A stretch of DNA of 64,000 nt from Bacteroidota bacterium (lineage in GTDB: Bacteria; Bacteroidota; Bacteroidia; Bacteroidales; F082), in contig WOUZ01000006.1 in the NCBI GenBank assembly GCA_009773165.1, positions 231,484 to 295,483 on the forward strand, in the 5' to 3' direction. The notes under the pieces are model-generated. The model searched no databases. It was not told the origin of the DNA and saw only the letters and a list, made by a program, of their open reading frames with translations. Below are positions 18,978 through 26,918 of the stretch, piece after piece. The position numbers and the translations under genes were made by a program. Positions within the stretch are counted from its first letter, which is position 1; the number at the start of each line of letters is the position of its first letter.

Positions 18978-20600
18978 TTATGAAGGCACTTCCATGGATT
19001 TAACTTTGGCCTTTTGACGCATTTTTCGATTGAGGGTTTGAATACATTCCCTTCGTGGGATTATTACTGAAACCCCATTGTAAGCCAGTTCTTTTTGAAT
19101 GATCGCCATATTCTCTTCATGATGTTTTCTGAGTGGCTTAATTATGTGGATATGATCATCACTAACTCCCAAGCCGCGACAAATATCTTCTACTTTTCCG
19201 TATGCTGAAGATGTTTGTCCGCCTGTCATGCCTGTTGTTGAATTATCCAGTATAAGAACCGTGATAGGAGAATTATTGTTGATGGCATCTAACAAACCAG
19301 TAATACCAGAATGGGTAAAAGTTGAATCGCCGATTGCAGCAACAGCAGGAACAAGACCAGCATCTGCAGCACCAATTGCCATCGTAATGGAAGCCCCCAT
19401 ATCGACACAGCTGTTAATAGATTCAAGTGGTTCTAGCGCACTGAGTGTATAACAACCGATATCACTGAAAACACGTCCCCTTCCATACATCTCCAACGCT
19501 TCATTTAAAGCCAAAAAAGCATCATTATGCCCACAACCATCACACAAACGGGGAGGCCTGTTTTTTACAATTGAAGGAACTTCATTTCCCCTGAAATGCG
19601 GAATTCCCAATGCTTCGCTAACAATTGCAGGACTTAGTTCGCCATCTCTGGGTAAAGTACCGTCAAGTCTGCCTTTGATTTTTTTACCCTTGTTGAGCAT
19701 TCCCTTCAACAGCTCTTCAATGATTGGATAGCCATCTTCCAGCACGAGAATCTCTTCACAGCTTTCGTACAAAAGATTCACAGCATCGCGGGGAACAGGA
19801 TATTGTCCGATTTTAAGTACAGGATGAGGCACTACATGTCCCGGAAAATTCTCAATCAAGTAATTGAATGCCAAACCACAGGCAATAATTCCTGTTTTTT
19901 TATCCGCATGATCATAATAGCGGTTAAAATCTGAGATATCAGATGCAGCCTCAAAATGGCTTTGTTTTGTTAGGAGTTCACGATACTGCTTTCTGGCTAT
20001 TGAAGGCAACAAGATAAACTGCTTGAGATTTGAAGGAAGCCTCAAGGTATTCTGGTCTCTTCGCTCCAATCGTTGAATTCCTGTGCGTGAATGCGCCAGT
20101 CTTGTTGTAATTCGAAGCAAAACAGGCACATGCAAATCTTCTGAAAGCTGAAAGCCATAATGAACCATATCATAAGCCTCTTGCTGATTGGCAGGTTCAA
20201 GAATCGGGATTAGAGCAAATTTGCCATAAAAGCGTGAATCTTGTTCATTCTGAGAAGAATGCATCGAGGGATCGTCGGCAGAAACCACAATCAACCCTCC
20301 ATTAGCTCCTGTAATAGCAGCATTGATGAAGGCATCGGCAGCTACATTAAGACCCACATGTTTCATGCAAACCATGGCTCTTTTACCAGCATATGACATC
20401 CCTAATGCAGTCTCCATGGCCGTTTTCTCATTGGCAGACCATAGTGAGCGAATGTGGTGCATCTTAGCTTCAGGCGATGCCTGAACATATTCCATAATTT
20501 CGGTGGAGGGGGTGCCCGGGTAAGCATAAATACCTGACATTCCGGCATCTATAGCTGCCTGAGCAATTGCTTCATCTCCAAGCAGTAATAATTTTTCCAT
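18978..20600 (-). CDS. iorA: Indolepyruvate oxidoreductase subunit alpha, lacking the C-terminal ferredoxin domain
   Basis: Large TPP-dependent subunit of indolepyruvate:ferredoxin oxidoreductase. The N-terminal pyrimidine-binding domain begins LLGDEAIAQAAIDAG and YAYPGTPSTEI. The TPP-binding half shows LCDGCGHNDAF, FSDIGCYTL and GDSTFTHSGITGLLDAINN followed by ILDNSTTGMTGGQTS. The protein ends at residue 540 soon after IIPRRECIQTLNRKMRQK. The C-terminal region with two CxxCxxCxxxC [4Fe-4S] clusters found in archaeal IorA (over 600 residues) is absent, so electrons may go to a separate ferredoxin. Confidence 0.93.
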   Translation of the reverse strand: MEKLLLLGDEAIAQAAIDAGMSGIYAYPGTPSTEIMEYVQASPEAKMHHIRSLWSANEKTAMETALGMSYAGKRAMVCMKHVGLNVAADAFINAAITGANGGLIVVSADDPSMHSSQNEQDSRFYGKFALIPILEPANQQEAYDMVHYGFQLSEDLHVPVLLRITTRLAHSRTGIQRLERRDQNTLRLPSNLKQFILLPSIARKQYRELLTKQSHFEAASDISDFNRYYDHADKKTGIIACGLAFNYLIENFPGHVVPHPVLKIGQYPVPRDAVNLLYESCEEILVLEDGYPIIEELLKGMLNKGKKIKGRLDGTLPRDGELSPAIVSEALGIPHFRGNEVPSIVKNRPPRLCDGCGHNDAFLALNEALEMYGRGRVFSDIGCYTLSALEPLESINSCVDMGASITMAIGAADAGLVPAVAAIGDSTFTHSGITGLLDAINNNSPITVLILDNSTTGMTGGQTSSAYGKVEDICRGLGVSDDHIHIIKPLRKHHEENMAIIQKELAYNGVSVIIPRRECIQTLNRKMRQKAKVKSMEVPS

Positions 20601-20641
20601 AACACATTATAATACGTTGCGTTCGTTGTAATTGAATGTTA

Positions 20642-20649
20642 CAAAAATA
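20642..20649 (-). promoter_or_regulatory. -7 promoter element for iorAB (TATTTTTG)
   Basis: Exact TAnnTTTG match on the minus strand, 41 bases before the iorA ATG. Confidence 0.6.
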
Positions 20650-20779
20650 ACAAACTACCTCAACACCACAATCGATTGCGTTAAAACAGAATGATTCTAA
20701 ACTATGGGAAAGCTATCCAAAAAATAAAAACATCTGCGATATGCTTCTAAATTTCTAAAGATCAATAATAAAGAGATAC

Positions 20780-21559
20780 TTATCCTTCTGAAAGATTAAG
20801 TCTAACCTGTTGCAAAAAAGCCTGCATCTCAGCCGTATCTCTCTGTTCTACAATCGTAATTAATGCCGCTAGCGAGGAATGAATTTGCTTGAGTTGAGGA
20901 GCAGTGTACTTATTAAATAAAATTTCAGCCAGCAGATGATCGTCTTCCGACAACAAGCCTCGTGCTATGTTCAGATGTTTCTCAAAAGTCGTTCCGGGTG
21001 CCTTCTGATGTTTCATATTAGCCCCAAAAACAAGTGTAGAGGCGAAAGGAACTGACAAAGAGTAAGCTATTGTCTGATCATGTTCCTCAAAGGTATAATC
21101 GTGCAAATGAACCCCTAAACTTGTAAAAAAACTTTTGAAAAAATGTTTCCCACTCTCACACGATTCGCTGATAATTATTGCATGATGATTTGAAAGGTTA
21201 TTTAAGCTGGCAAAAGTTGGTCCAAACATGGGATGAACCGAAACAAAAGGTCGGCTCAAACCGGAATAATATTTTTTAAGGCCATTTTTTACCGAGGCGA
21301 TATCAGCTATAATACACTTTTCTGGCAAGAAAGCTTCAACATCTTCAAAAGCTTTCTGTGTGTGTTGTAGGTTTACAGCGTTGATTAACAGTTCGGGTTC
21401 AAAATCTGTAATTTCTTCCAGTTTTGTAAGCCGTATGGTATTTAAAACATAACGAAGCCGTGTGATATCCCTGTCGAAAACGGCTACCTCATGCTGCAGA
21501 CAGAGTGCATCGCTCAACCAAACACCCATCTTTCCTGCTCCAAGTATTAGAATTTTCAT
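20780..21559 (-). CDS. tyrA: Prephenate dehydrogenase
   Basis: Oxidatively decarboxylates prephenate to 4-hydroxyphenylpyruvate, the committed step to tyrosine. The N-terminal NAD(P) fold starts LILGAGKMGVWLSDAL; SVHPMFGPTFA contains the catalytic-region histidine conserved in TyrA. At 259 residues it is a short, monofunctional form with no ACT domain and no chorismate mutase, consistent with the mutase being fused to the DAHP synthase upstream. It is the last gene of the pheA operon, 15 bases after its neighbour, and so falls under the attenuator at 24.8 kb. Confidence 0.92.
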   Translation of the reverse strand: MKILILGAGKMGVWLSDALCLQHEVAVFDRDITRLRYVLNTIRLTKLEEITDFEPELLINAVNLQHTQKAFEDVEAFLPEKCIIADIASVKNGLKKYYSGLSRPFVSVHPMFGPTFASLNNLSNHHAIIISESCESGKHFFKSFFTSLGVHLHDYTFEEHDQTIAYSLSVPFASTLVFGANMKHQKAPGTTFEKHLNIARGLLSEDDHLLAEILFNKYTAPQLKQIHSSLAALITIVEQRDTAEMQAFLQQVRLNLSEG

Positions 21560-21574
21560 ATCAGAGAATCCGGA

Positions 21575-22669
21575 TTAGTGATTAACTTGTTTTTTATTCA
21601 TCACGATACTTTGCTGCAGAACCGACTCTTCATGTATTGACTCAAATACCCTGCTAACAAATTCAGGATTAAGACCTTTCTTCTCTGCCTTCTCGTTTCG
21701 GTCCCGTATAATTTCATTGTACCTGCGCGATTGCAAAATGGTTATATTGTTTTCCTGCTTGTAAACACCAATCTGACGTGAAATATTCATACGATCACGA
21801 AGTAAGTCAATAAGTTGATTATCAATGTCATCAATCCTGGTACGTAAATCATCGAGCAGGGTACGCGGTACGTTTGCAATGGATGGATTTCGGTAAGTTA
21901 GTGATTTCAGCAGCATTTGAAGTTCCTCCGGATTTATCTGCTGTTTCGCATCGCTCCATGCTTTATCAGGATTACAATGTGATTCAATAATCAGTCCATC
22001 GAAGTTAAGGTCCATTGCTTGCTGACTAACTTCCTGGAGCAAACTTCTTTTTCCGGAGATATGACTGGGATCCGTAATAATTGGAATCTGTGGCATCCTT
22101 CTGCGCAATTCCATGGGTATAAGCCATTGGGGATGATTCCTGTATTCTGTCTGTGCATAGGTACTAAATCCCCGATGAATAGCTGCCAACTGTGTGATTC
22201 CAGCCTGACTGATTCGCTCAATTGCACCTATCCATAAATCAATATCGGGATTGATAGGATTTTTTACAAGCACCGGTATATCAGCACCTTTCAAGGCATC
22301 GGCAATTTCCTGAACAGCAAAAGGGTTGGCTGTAGTTCGCGCTCCAACCCAAATGATGTCAATACCATATTTAAGTGCTTCAAACACGTGCTGTGCACTT
22401 GCCACTTCCGTACCAACAAACATACCTGTTTCTTTTTTAACTTTCTGAAGCCATGGAAGGCCGGCCGTTCCAACACCTTCGAAAGCTCCTGGCCTTGTTC
22501 TGGGCTTCCAGATACCTGCCCTGAAAAGTTTAATGCCCTGAGCCGCCAATTGCCGCGCTGTTGTTAATGTTTGTTCTTCAGTCTCAGCACTGCATGGTCC
22601 TGCAATAATGATTGGCTTTTTCATGTCAAAGCCTTGCAATGCCCATGGTTTCACTTCAATGTTTTTCAT
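21575..22669 (-). CDS. Bifunctional DAHP synthase / chorismate mutase
   Basis: First enzyme of the shikimate pathway (PEP + erythrose-4-phosphate to DAHP) fused to chorismate mutase (chorismate to prephenate). Residues 1 to about 265 are the type I-beta (KDO8P synthase-like) barrel: IAGPCSAET, LFRAGIWKPRTRPGAF, VGARTTANPF, VLVKNPINPD, ITDPSHISG and IIESHCNPD. From about 275 to 355 there is an AroQ chorismate mutase: LRTRIDDIDNQLIDLLRDRM...IGVYKQEN and an R-x2-EI-R segment. The same fusion in Porphyromonas is known to be feedback-regulated by prephenate through the mutase domain. The start lies 5 bases after the aminotransferase stop. Confidence 0.95.
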   Translation of the reverse strand: MKNIEVKPWALQGFDMKKPIIIAGPCSAETEEQTLTTARQLAAQGIKLFRAGIWKPRTRPGAFEGVGTAGLPWLQKVKKETGMFVGTEVASAQHVFEALKYGIDIIWVGARTTANPFAVQEIADALKGADIPVLVKNPINPDIDLWIGAIERISQAGITQLAAIHRGFSTYAQTEYRNHPQWLIPMELRRRMPQIPIITDPSHISGKRSLLQEVSQQAMDLNFDGLIIESHCNPDKAWSDAKQQINPEELQMLLKSLTYRNPSIANVPRTLLDDLRTRIDDIDNQLIDLLRDRMNISRQIGVYKQENNITILQSRRYNEIIRDRNEKAEKKGLNPEFVSRVFESIHEESVLQQSIVMNKKQVNH

Positions 22670-22674
22670 GCTAT

Positions 22675-23859
22675 TTAGTTTTTTAGTTGATTATTAATAC
22701 GTTCTAAAGCTTGCTCCAAACGGGATTTATCTGCACAAAGCGAAATTCTAAGGTATCTGTCTCCTTTGCTGCCGAAAATAAAACCAGGTGTTACAAAAAT
22801 ATGTGTGTTATATAATAAGGTGTCGGCAAGTTCAACTGCACTCAGAATATCATCAGGAACTTTTGCCCAAACAAACAAGCCACTCTGAGGTACCTGATAC
22901 GAGCATTTTAATGCATCAAATAATTGATGAACGATTATTTTGCGTTCCAGATACGTCTTATTGATATGCTGATACCATTCTTCGTTCAATTGCAATGCTG
23001 TGACAGCGGCATCCTGCAAAGGGCGAAACATACCTGAATCCATATTACTCTTAATTTTTAATATTTGCTGGATATAATGCGAATGACCTGCCACCATTCC
23101 CATCCGCCATCCGGGCATATTATGTGACTTACTGAGTGAATTAAGTTCCAATGCAATTTCTTTACTTCCATCTACAGAAAGCAAACTCATTGGAGCTGCA
23201 TTTAAAATAAATGCATATGGATTGTCATTGCATATCAATATGTTATGACGTTTTCCAAAAGCAATTACTGCCTCGAAGAACTCTCTTGTTGCAGTTGCAC
23301 CACTTGGCATATGCGGGTAATTGATCCACATTAGTTTCACCTTTGACAGATCTGATTGTTCTAAAGTATCAAGATCAGGTAGCCAATTTAGTGACGCATC
23401 CAATTCATAATAAACAGGAGTAGCCCCGACAATTTTTGTCACTGACCAATAGGTAGGATATCCCGGATTAGGAATCAGTACTTCATCCCCTGGATCAAGA
23501 AAAGCCATGGAGATATGCATGATACCTTCCTTAGATCCCATTAAGGGCAGAATCTCATTTCCAGGGTTCAAAACGACTCCAAAGTACCTGAAATACCATG
23601 ATGCAAAAGCATCACGCAAGGCATCAGTACCCTTATAACTCTGATAACCGTGGTTTTCATTTTGCCAGGCTGAATGCTCCAAACTTTTTATAACTTCGGG
23701 ATGTGGTGCTTGATCAGGACTTCCAATCCCAAGATTTATTATATCTTTTCCACTTTGGCGCATCTGCTGTATTTCCTGAAGTTTTGTCGAGAAATAGTAT
23801 TCATCAACAAGAGTCGTGCGGTTGGCTGCCTGAATTTGCAAATTATGCTCGTTTTTCAT
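22675..23859 (-). CDS. PLP aminotransferase class I (probable aromatic aminotransferase)
   Basis: Fold-type I aminotransferase of the AspB/DapL-like group. Visible motifs: NLGIGSPDQAPHP near the N-terminus, GSKEG, PNPGYPTYWS, MWINYPHMPSGA, and the PLP-lysine segment NSLSKSHNMPGWRMG. Inferred role: transamination of prephenate, phenylpyruvate or 4-hydroxyphenylpyruvate to Phe/Tyr, because it sits between pheA and the DAHP synthase/mutase. The ATG at 23859 (MKNEHN) is chosen; a longer frame to 23928 would overlap pheA by 86 bases. Even so the start overlaps the pheA end by 17 bases, implying translational coupling. Confidence 0.9.
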   Translation of the reverse strand: MKNEHNLQIQAANRTTLVDEYYFSTKLQEIQQMRQSGKDIINLGIGSPDQAPHPEVIKSLEHSAWQNENHGYQSYKGTDALRDAFASWYFRYFGVVLNPGNEILPLMGSKEGIMHISMAFLDPGDEVLIPNPGYPTYWSVTKIVGATPVYYELDASLNWLPDLDTLEQSDLSKVKLMWINYPHMPSGATATREFFEAVIAFGKRHNILICNDNPYAFILNAAPMSLLSVDGSKEIALELNSLSKSHNMPGWRMGMVAGHSHYIQQILKIKSNMDSGMFRPLQDAAVTALQLNEEWYQHINKTYLERKIIVHQLFDALKCSYQVPQSGLFVWAKVPDDILSAVELADTLLYNTHIFVTPGFIFGSKGDRYLRISLCADKSRLEQALERINNQLKN

Positions 23860-24757
23860 GAAGGTATGATGATTGACTTTCTGATGTGATTGCTTGTTGA
23901 ATCCTGCTTTCGTGAGTTTGGTATTCACCTAAAACCTGAAGGTTTTGGCAAAATGGTTTAATAGCTTCGAGTGCTGCATTGTATAATGCATAATCGGAAA
24001 AGGTGAAATCAACATAAAACAAGTATTCCCACTCTCTCCCAACCACAGGTAAGGACTGGATCTTCGTGAGGTTCAGACTAAAATACGATAGCATGCTCAA
24101 TATTTTAGATAGACTACCCGATTCATGAGGCAATGAGAAAACGAGTGAAGATTTATCCAGACTCCTACCTTCCTCTGGCAAGTTAAAAGATGGAACATCT
24201 TCATTTCCAACTACCAGAAAGCGTGTAAAGTTATGTGGGTTAGTTTCAATATTCTCTGCCATTAACTCCAATCCAAATAACTCACCTGCCAGCATCGAAG
24301 CAATAGCAGCTCTTCCTTTAATTTGCTGTTGCTGGATGATTTTTGCACTCAAAGCGGTATCTTCACTTTCAACGAGTCGAATAAATGGATGCTGAAGTAA
24401 AAAATCCTCACATTGTGCCAGAGCCATTGGGTGAGAATGAACTTCTTGAAGATCTGTCACTTGCTGTCCGGGTAAAGCTAGCAACTGATGACTAATCCGC
24501 ATCTTATATTCACCCAAAACACGTTTGCCCGATTGTCGCAATAAGGTATAATTTCCAAGCAGGCTACCAGCCAGCGTATTTTCCATTGCCACAAGACCCA
24601 CAAATTCACTGCTTGAATTCAGACGGGCAAAAAGCTCCCTAAAACTATTGCAAGCTTCAACTTCTATAGCTTCTTCAGCAAAATAAGCGAGAGCAGCCAG
24701 ATGATGATTCGAACCCTCAATTCCCTGTATCAATACTTTCTTTTTTTTCAATGTCAA
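23843..24757 (-). CDS. pheA: Prephenate dehydratase with ACT domain
   Basis: Converts prephenate to phenylpyruvate, the committed step to phenylalanine. The catalytic part (residues 1 to about 185) shows the periplasmic-binding-like fold of PheA with AMENTLAGSLLGNY, VHSHPMALAQCEDFL, RAAIASMLAGELFGL and NFTRFLVVG (the TRF catalytic motif). The ACT domain follows: SSLVFSLPHESGSLSKILSMLSYFSLNLTKIQSLPV, including the ESG/ESRP-region variant used for Phe sensing. There is no chorismate mutase domain. No ATG is available because an in-frame TAA lies just upstream; the start must be the TTG at 24757 or the TTG at 24751, only about 10-15 bases past the attenuator T run. It is the first structural gene of the attenuated operon. 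Confidence 0.95.
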   Translation of the reverse strand: MTLKKKKVLIQGIEGSNHHLAALAYFAEEAIEVEACNSFRELFARLNSSSEFVGLVAMENTLAGSLLGNYTLLRQSGKRVLGEYKMRISHQLLALPGQQVTDLQEVHSHPMALAQCEDFLLQHPFIRLVESEDTALSAKIIQQQQIKGRAAIASMLAGELFGLELMAENIETNPHNFTRFLVVGNEDVPSFNLPEEGRSLDKSSLVFSLPHESGSLSKILSMLSYFSLNLTKIQSLPVVGREWEYLFYVDFTFSDYALYNAALEAIKPFCQNLQVLGEYQTHESRIQQAITSESQSSYLHEKRA

Positions 24758-24765
24758 TTTGTTTT

Positions 24766-24795
24766 AAAAAAAAATCCCGCCTTAAGGGCAGGATT
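24766..24795 (-). terminator. Attenuator terminator hairpin before pheA
   Basis: On the minus strand AATCCTGCC (24795-24787) pairs with GGCGGGATT (24781-24773), 9 bp with one U-G pair, around loop CTTAA, followed directly by a run of T (to 24766). It ends 8 bases before the pheA start, so when formed it would block the whole operon. Confidence 0.88.
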
Positions 24796-24835
24796 ATCGC
24801 AATTTTTTTCTGTTAACTATGCATACCCTACCCTT
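24784..24835 (-). promoter_or_regulatory. Antiterminator helix of the pheA attenuator
   Basis: AAGGGTAGGGT (24835-24825), within the last codons of the leader ORF, can pair with ATCCTGCCCTT (24794-24784). That gives 11 bp including U-G and G-U wobbles. The second arm uses most of the 5' strand of the terminator, so the two structures are mutually exclusive. The first arm would be covered by a ribosome at the leader stop codon, but exposed by one stalled at the Phe/Tyr codons. Confidence 0.75.
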
Positions 24836-24891
24836 TTGACACGAGGTCCAAAATAAAAATAATAAAAGTAAAAAGAGGTTGCAGTGTGCAT
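24817..24891 (-). CDS. Phe/Tyr-rich leader peptide of the pheA operon
   Basis: A 24-codon ORF, ATG 24891 to TAG 24817, that contains eight consecutive aromatic codons reading FYFYYFYF (24873-24850), with a further Tyr near the end. An in-frame ATG at 24933 would give 38 codons. The stop lies 22 bases before the terminator. The sequence serves as a sensor: shortage of charged tRNA-Phe or tRNA-Tyr stalls the ribosome. This is the design of enterobacterial pheL (known biology); its presence here is read directly from the sequence. A weak -7-like TAATTTTA at 24919-24912 would place the transcript start just before the ATG at 24891. Confidence 0.78.
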   Translation of the reverse strand: MHTATSFYFYYFYFGPRVKRVGYA

Positions 24892-25169
24892 TACTTCTGT
24901 GTTTGAGGCGGTAAAATTAGAATCTTTTTTCATTCAGAGATATGACTATTATAAAAAAACGAGCAATTATTTTGTAACAATTTGTATGTTAAACAATTAG
25001 TGTTGATAAAAAAATAATAATTACGAATAATTCATGAAGCCTAAAATGAGATTTTCATGAAGAAAATGAAATTAATATTAAGAAATACAAATGAATAACC
25101 TGATTTCATGCATCATAAAAAATCAAAGAAATCACTTTACAGCTTTAGTCGCAGCTATGGTTAAATAGC

Positions 25170-25177
25170 TACTTTTG
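25170..25177 (+). promoter_or_regulatory. -7 promoter element (TACTTTTG)
   Basis: Exact TAnnTTTG match 20 bases before the ATG at 25198. Confidence 0.65.
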
Positions 25178-25197
25178 CCATCAATAATCATATCCAG

Positions 25198-25959
25198 ATG
25201 AATTCGCTTCAAAAGTTTTATATTAAATGTCCGGTTTGTGATGCTATTCTTTCAGGAAAAATTCACGAAAGTCTGGGAATAAACTGCACCGAATTGTATT
25301 CAGATGGTAAAATGATTTGTGATGAGCTACTTTCCGAACCCCAATTAATAGTGCAATGTCCATCATGCAGTCATATATTTTGGAAGGATGAAACCACATC
25401 TGTAGCAGTTTCGGGCCATATTACTAATGAACGAGCAAACAAGGTCGCAATATACCCTTATAGCTCGTGGTATTTGTTTGGTGCAAACCCTAACAGGAGT
25501 CAAGGGAAAATTGCACTAATTCAACATTTCACTCAACTGCTGACATACCTTAGGCCACTCAACTCAAAACAGGAAATATATTTAAGAAAATCCTTACTTT
25601 GGGCCTATAACGACCTCATCAGGAGGAACTACTCCTTTACCTTTCTTGATTTCCTGAAAGGAAAAATCAGCTATGGCACATGGAGGCATGAACGTAATCA
25701 CCGGCTTATAGAGAGTTTTTACTTCTTAAAATACACACAGTCATACAAGTCCAACATCAAGCGTATTATTGATATCCTTCGGTCAGCGCAGGACAAAGAA
25801 GTTGATAAAGTATATCTTGCAGAGCTATATCGACTAAAAGGCAATTTTGACAAGGCTGTTGAAATACTGAACGAATTAAAACGCTCGACACATTATGTAA
25901 CAATGATTCGATCGAAAGCCTTAAAGCGGAATTCAACTGTTTTCAAAGTAGCTGGTTAA
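25198..25959 (+). CDS. Hypothetical protein with N-terminal zinc-ribbon-like cysteines
   Basis: A 253-residue soluble protein I cannot assign to a named family. Cysteines at 11/14 (CPVC) and 54/57 (CPSC), with further Cys at 30 and 41, suggest a zinc ribbon in the first 65 residues. The remainder is mostly helical and ends with a tetratricopeptide-like pair of helices (VDKVYLAELYRLKGNFDKAVEILNEL). There is no signal peptide or membrane span. It has its own promoter, and its stop is 12 bases from the converging LiaF-like gene. Possible roles in RNA, ribosome or protein binding are speculation. Confidence 0.75.
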   Translation: MNSLQKFYIKCPVCDAILSGKIHESLGINCTELYSDGKMICDELLSEPQLIVQCPSCSHIFWKDETTSVAVSGHITNERANKVAIYPYSSWYLFGANPNRSQGKIALIQHFTQLLTYLRPLNSKQEIYLRKSLLWAYNDLIRRNYSFTFLDFLKGKISYGTWRHERNHRLIESFYFLKYTQSYKSNIKRIIDILRSAQDKEVDKVYLAELYRLKGNFDKAVEILNELKRSTHYVTMIRSKALKRNSTVFKVAG

Positions 25960-25971
25960 TTGATAGTTATA

Positions 25972-26907
25972 TCATTCTTCCCTGATTACTGAAAAACTGG
26001 AAACTGCTGCATCAACCCGAATACGAATTTTTTGAGTGGCGTTGGCGAAATTGGCAGTTTCATAATGGCCTTTATCAATTTTATCAAATCCGTCGAGGTT
26101 TCTACTTGACAGAACCGTTGTGCCCAAAATACGACAGCCAGCTTCTGCAGGAATGCGAATTTCTATTGAAGAAGCTCCTGCATCAATGCTAATATCAGTT
26201 TCAGGTATTAATTCACCAATTTTCAGTTCAATAGAGGCAGCTCCGCCATCTATATCCAATTTGCTGACTTTATGGTTCGAGAGATCGAAATCGAATTCTG
26301 CAGCACCGATATCAAAATCAAATTCCCAAACCGGCTGCGTATTAAGCATCAGGTTAAACTTGTTGCCCTGATTTTTTCCTAACTTAATATCTGACTGTTG
26401 TTTAACAAGAATTTTTGCCTCACCATCCATGGCCTCAACCTTAAAGTTGAACTGATTCCCAAAGCCTTTGTTTTCAGCAAAGATGAGTTCCCCTGTTGAT
26501 CCTTGCAAGACAAAGGAGCCCGCACCAGCATCCATTTCCAATCTGGCCTTCGTTATCTCAGGATTATACGGTTCGTTGAACGATTGATCAATGCGCTCAT
26601 CCCTGTAGGTGGTGGTATCATTATATTCGTCCTCATCATCGAAATGAAAACTGTAATTTTTCCGATGCTCCCTTGGCTCTGCATTCTGAGAATACATAAA
26701 TATACTTCCTGCCGCTACAACCAACGCAAGGATAATTTTAATGATTCCCTGAACTGGTAAAATAGAAACACCCCAAAGAATGATAAGGAAAGGCCATAAT
26801 TTCCCAAAAGCCCACCAATCAAAAGAAAGCATACCGAGACGATCGAAAAGCAAAAGAAATCCAACACTTACAAGCAGTGTTCCCCAAAAAATATTTGAAT
26901 GTTTCAT
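25972..26907 (-). CDS. LiaF-like membrane protein (LiaI-LiaF TM region plus C-terminal beta domain)
   Basis: A 311-residue protein. Its N-terminal about 70 residues contain three hydrophobic helices (WGTLLVSVGFLLLF, LWPFLIILWGVSILPV, IIKIILALVVAAGSIFMY) of the LiaI/LiaF-like type. The region after residue 110 is a repetitive beta-rich domain with alternating acidic and hydrophobic residues (LEMDAGAGSFVLQG, FDFDIGAAEFDFDL, SIDAGASSIEIRI), like the cell-wall-active antibiotic response domain. In Firmicutes LiaF modulates a cell-envelope stress system; in Bacteroidota function is unproven. It follows the PspC gene by 11 bases, presumably as one envelope-stress operon. Confidence 0.82.
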   Translation of the reverse strand: MKHSNIFWGTLLVSVGFLLLFDRLGMLSFDWWAFGKLWPFLIILWGVSILPVQGIIKIILALVVAAGSIFMYSQNAEPREHRKNYSFHFDDEDEYNDTTTYRDERIDQSFNEPYNPEITKARLEMDAGAGSFVLQGSTGELIFAENKGFGNQFNFKVEAMDGEAKILVKQQSDIKLGKNQGNKFNLMLNTQPVWEFDFDIGAAEFDFDLSNHKVSKLDIDGGAASIELKIGELIPETDISIDAGASSIEIRIPAEAGCRILGTTVLSSRNLDGFDKIDKGHYETANFANATQKIRIRVDAAVSSFSVIREE

Positions 26908-26918
26908 ACTGTTATGAC

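Noticed and set aside
23860..23928. Extended N-terminus for the aminotransferase
   Set aside because: It would overlap the pheA coding end by 86 bases; family similarity begins after the ATG at 23859.
23925..23945. AAACCTGAAGGTTT palindrome, related to motifs near 6293 and 63710
   Set aside because: At 23.9 kb it lies in pheA coding sequence; too short to claim a shared regulatory site.
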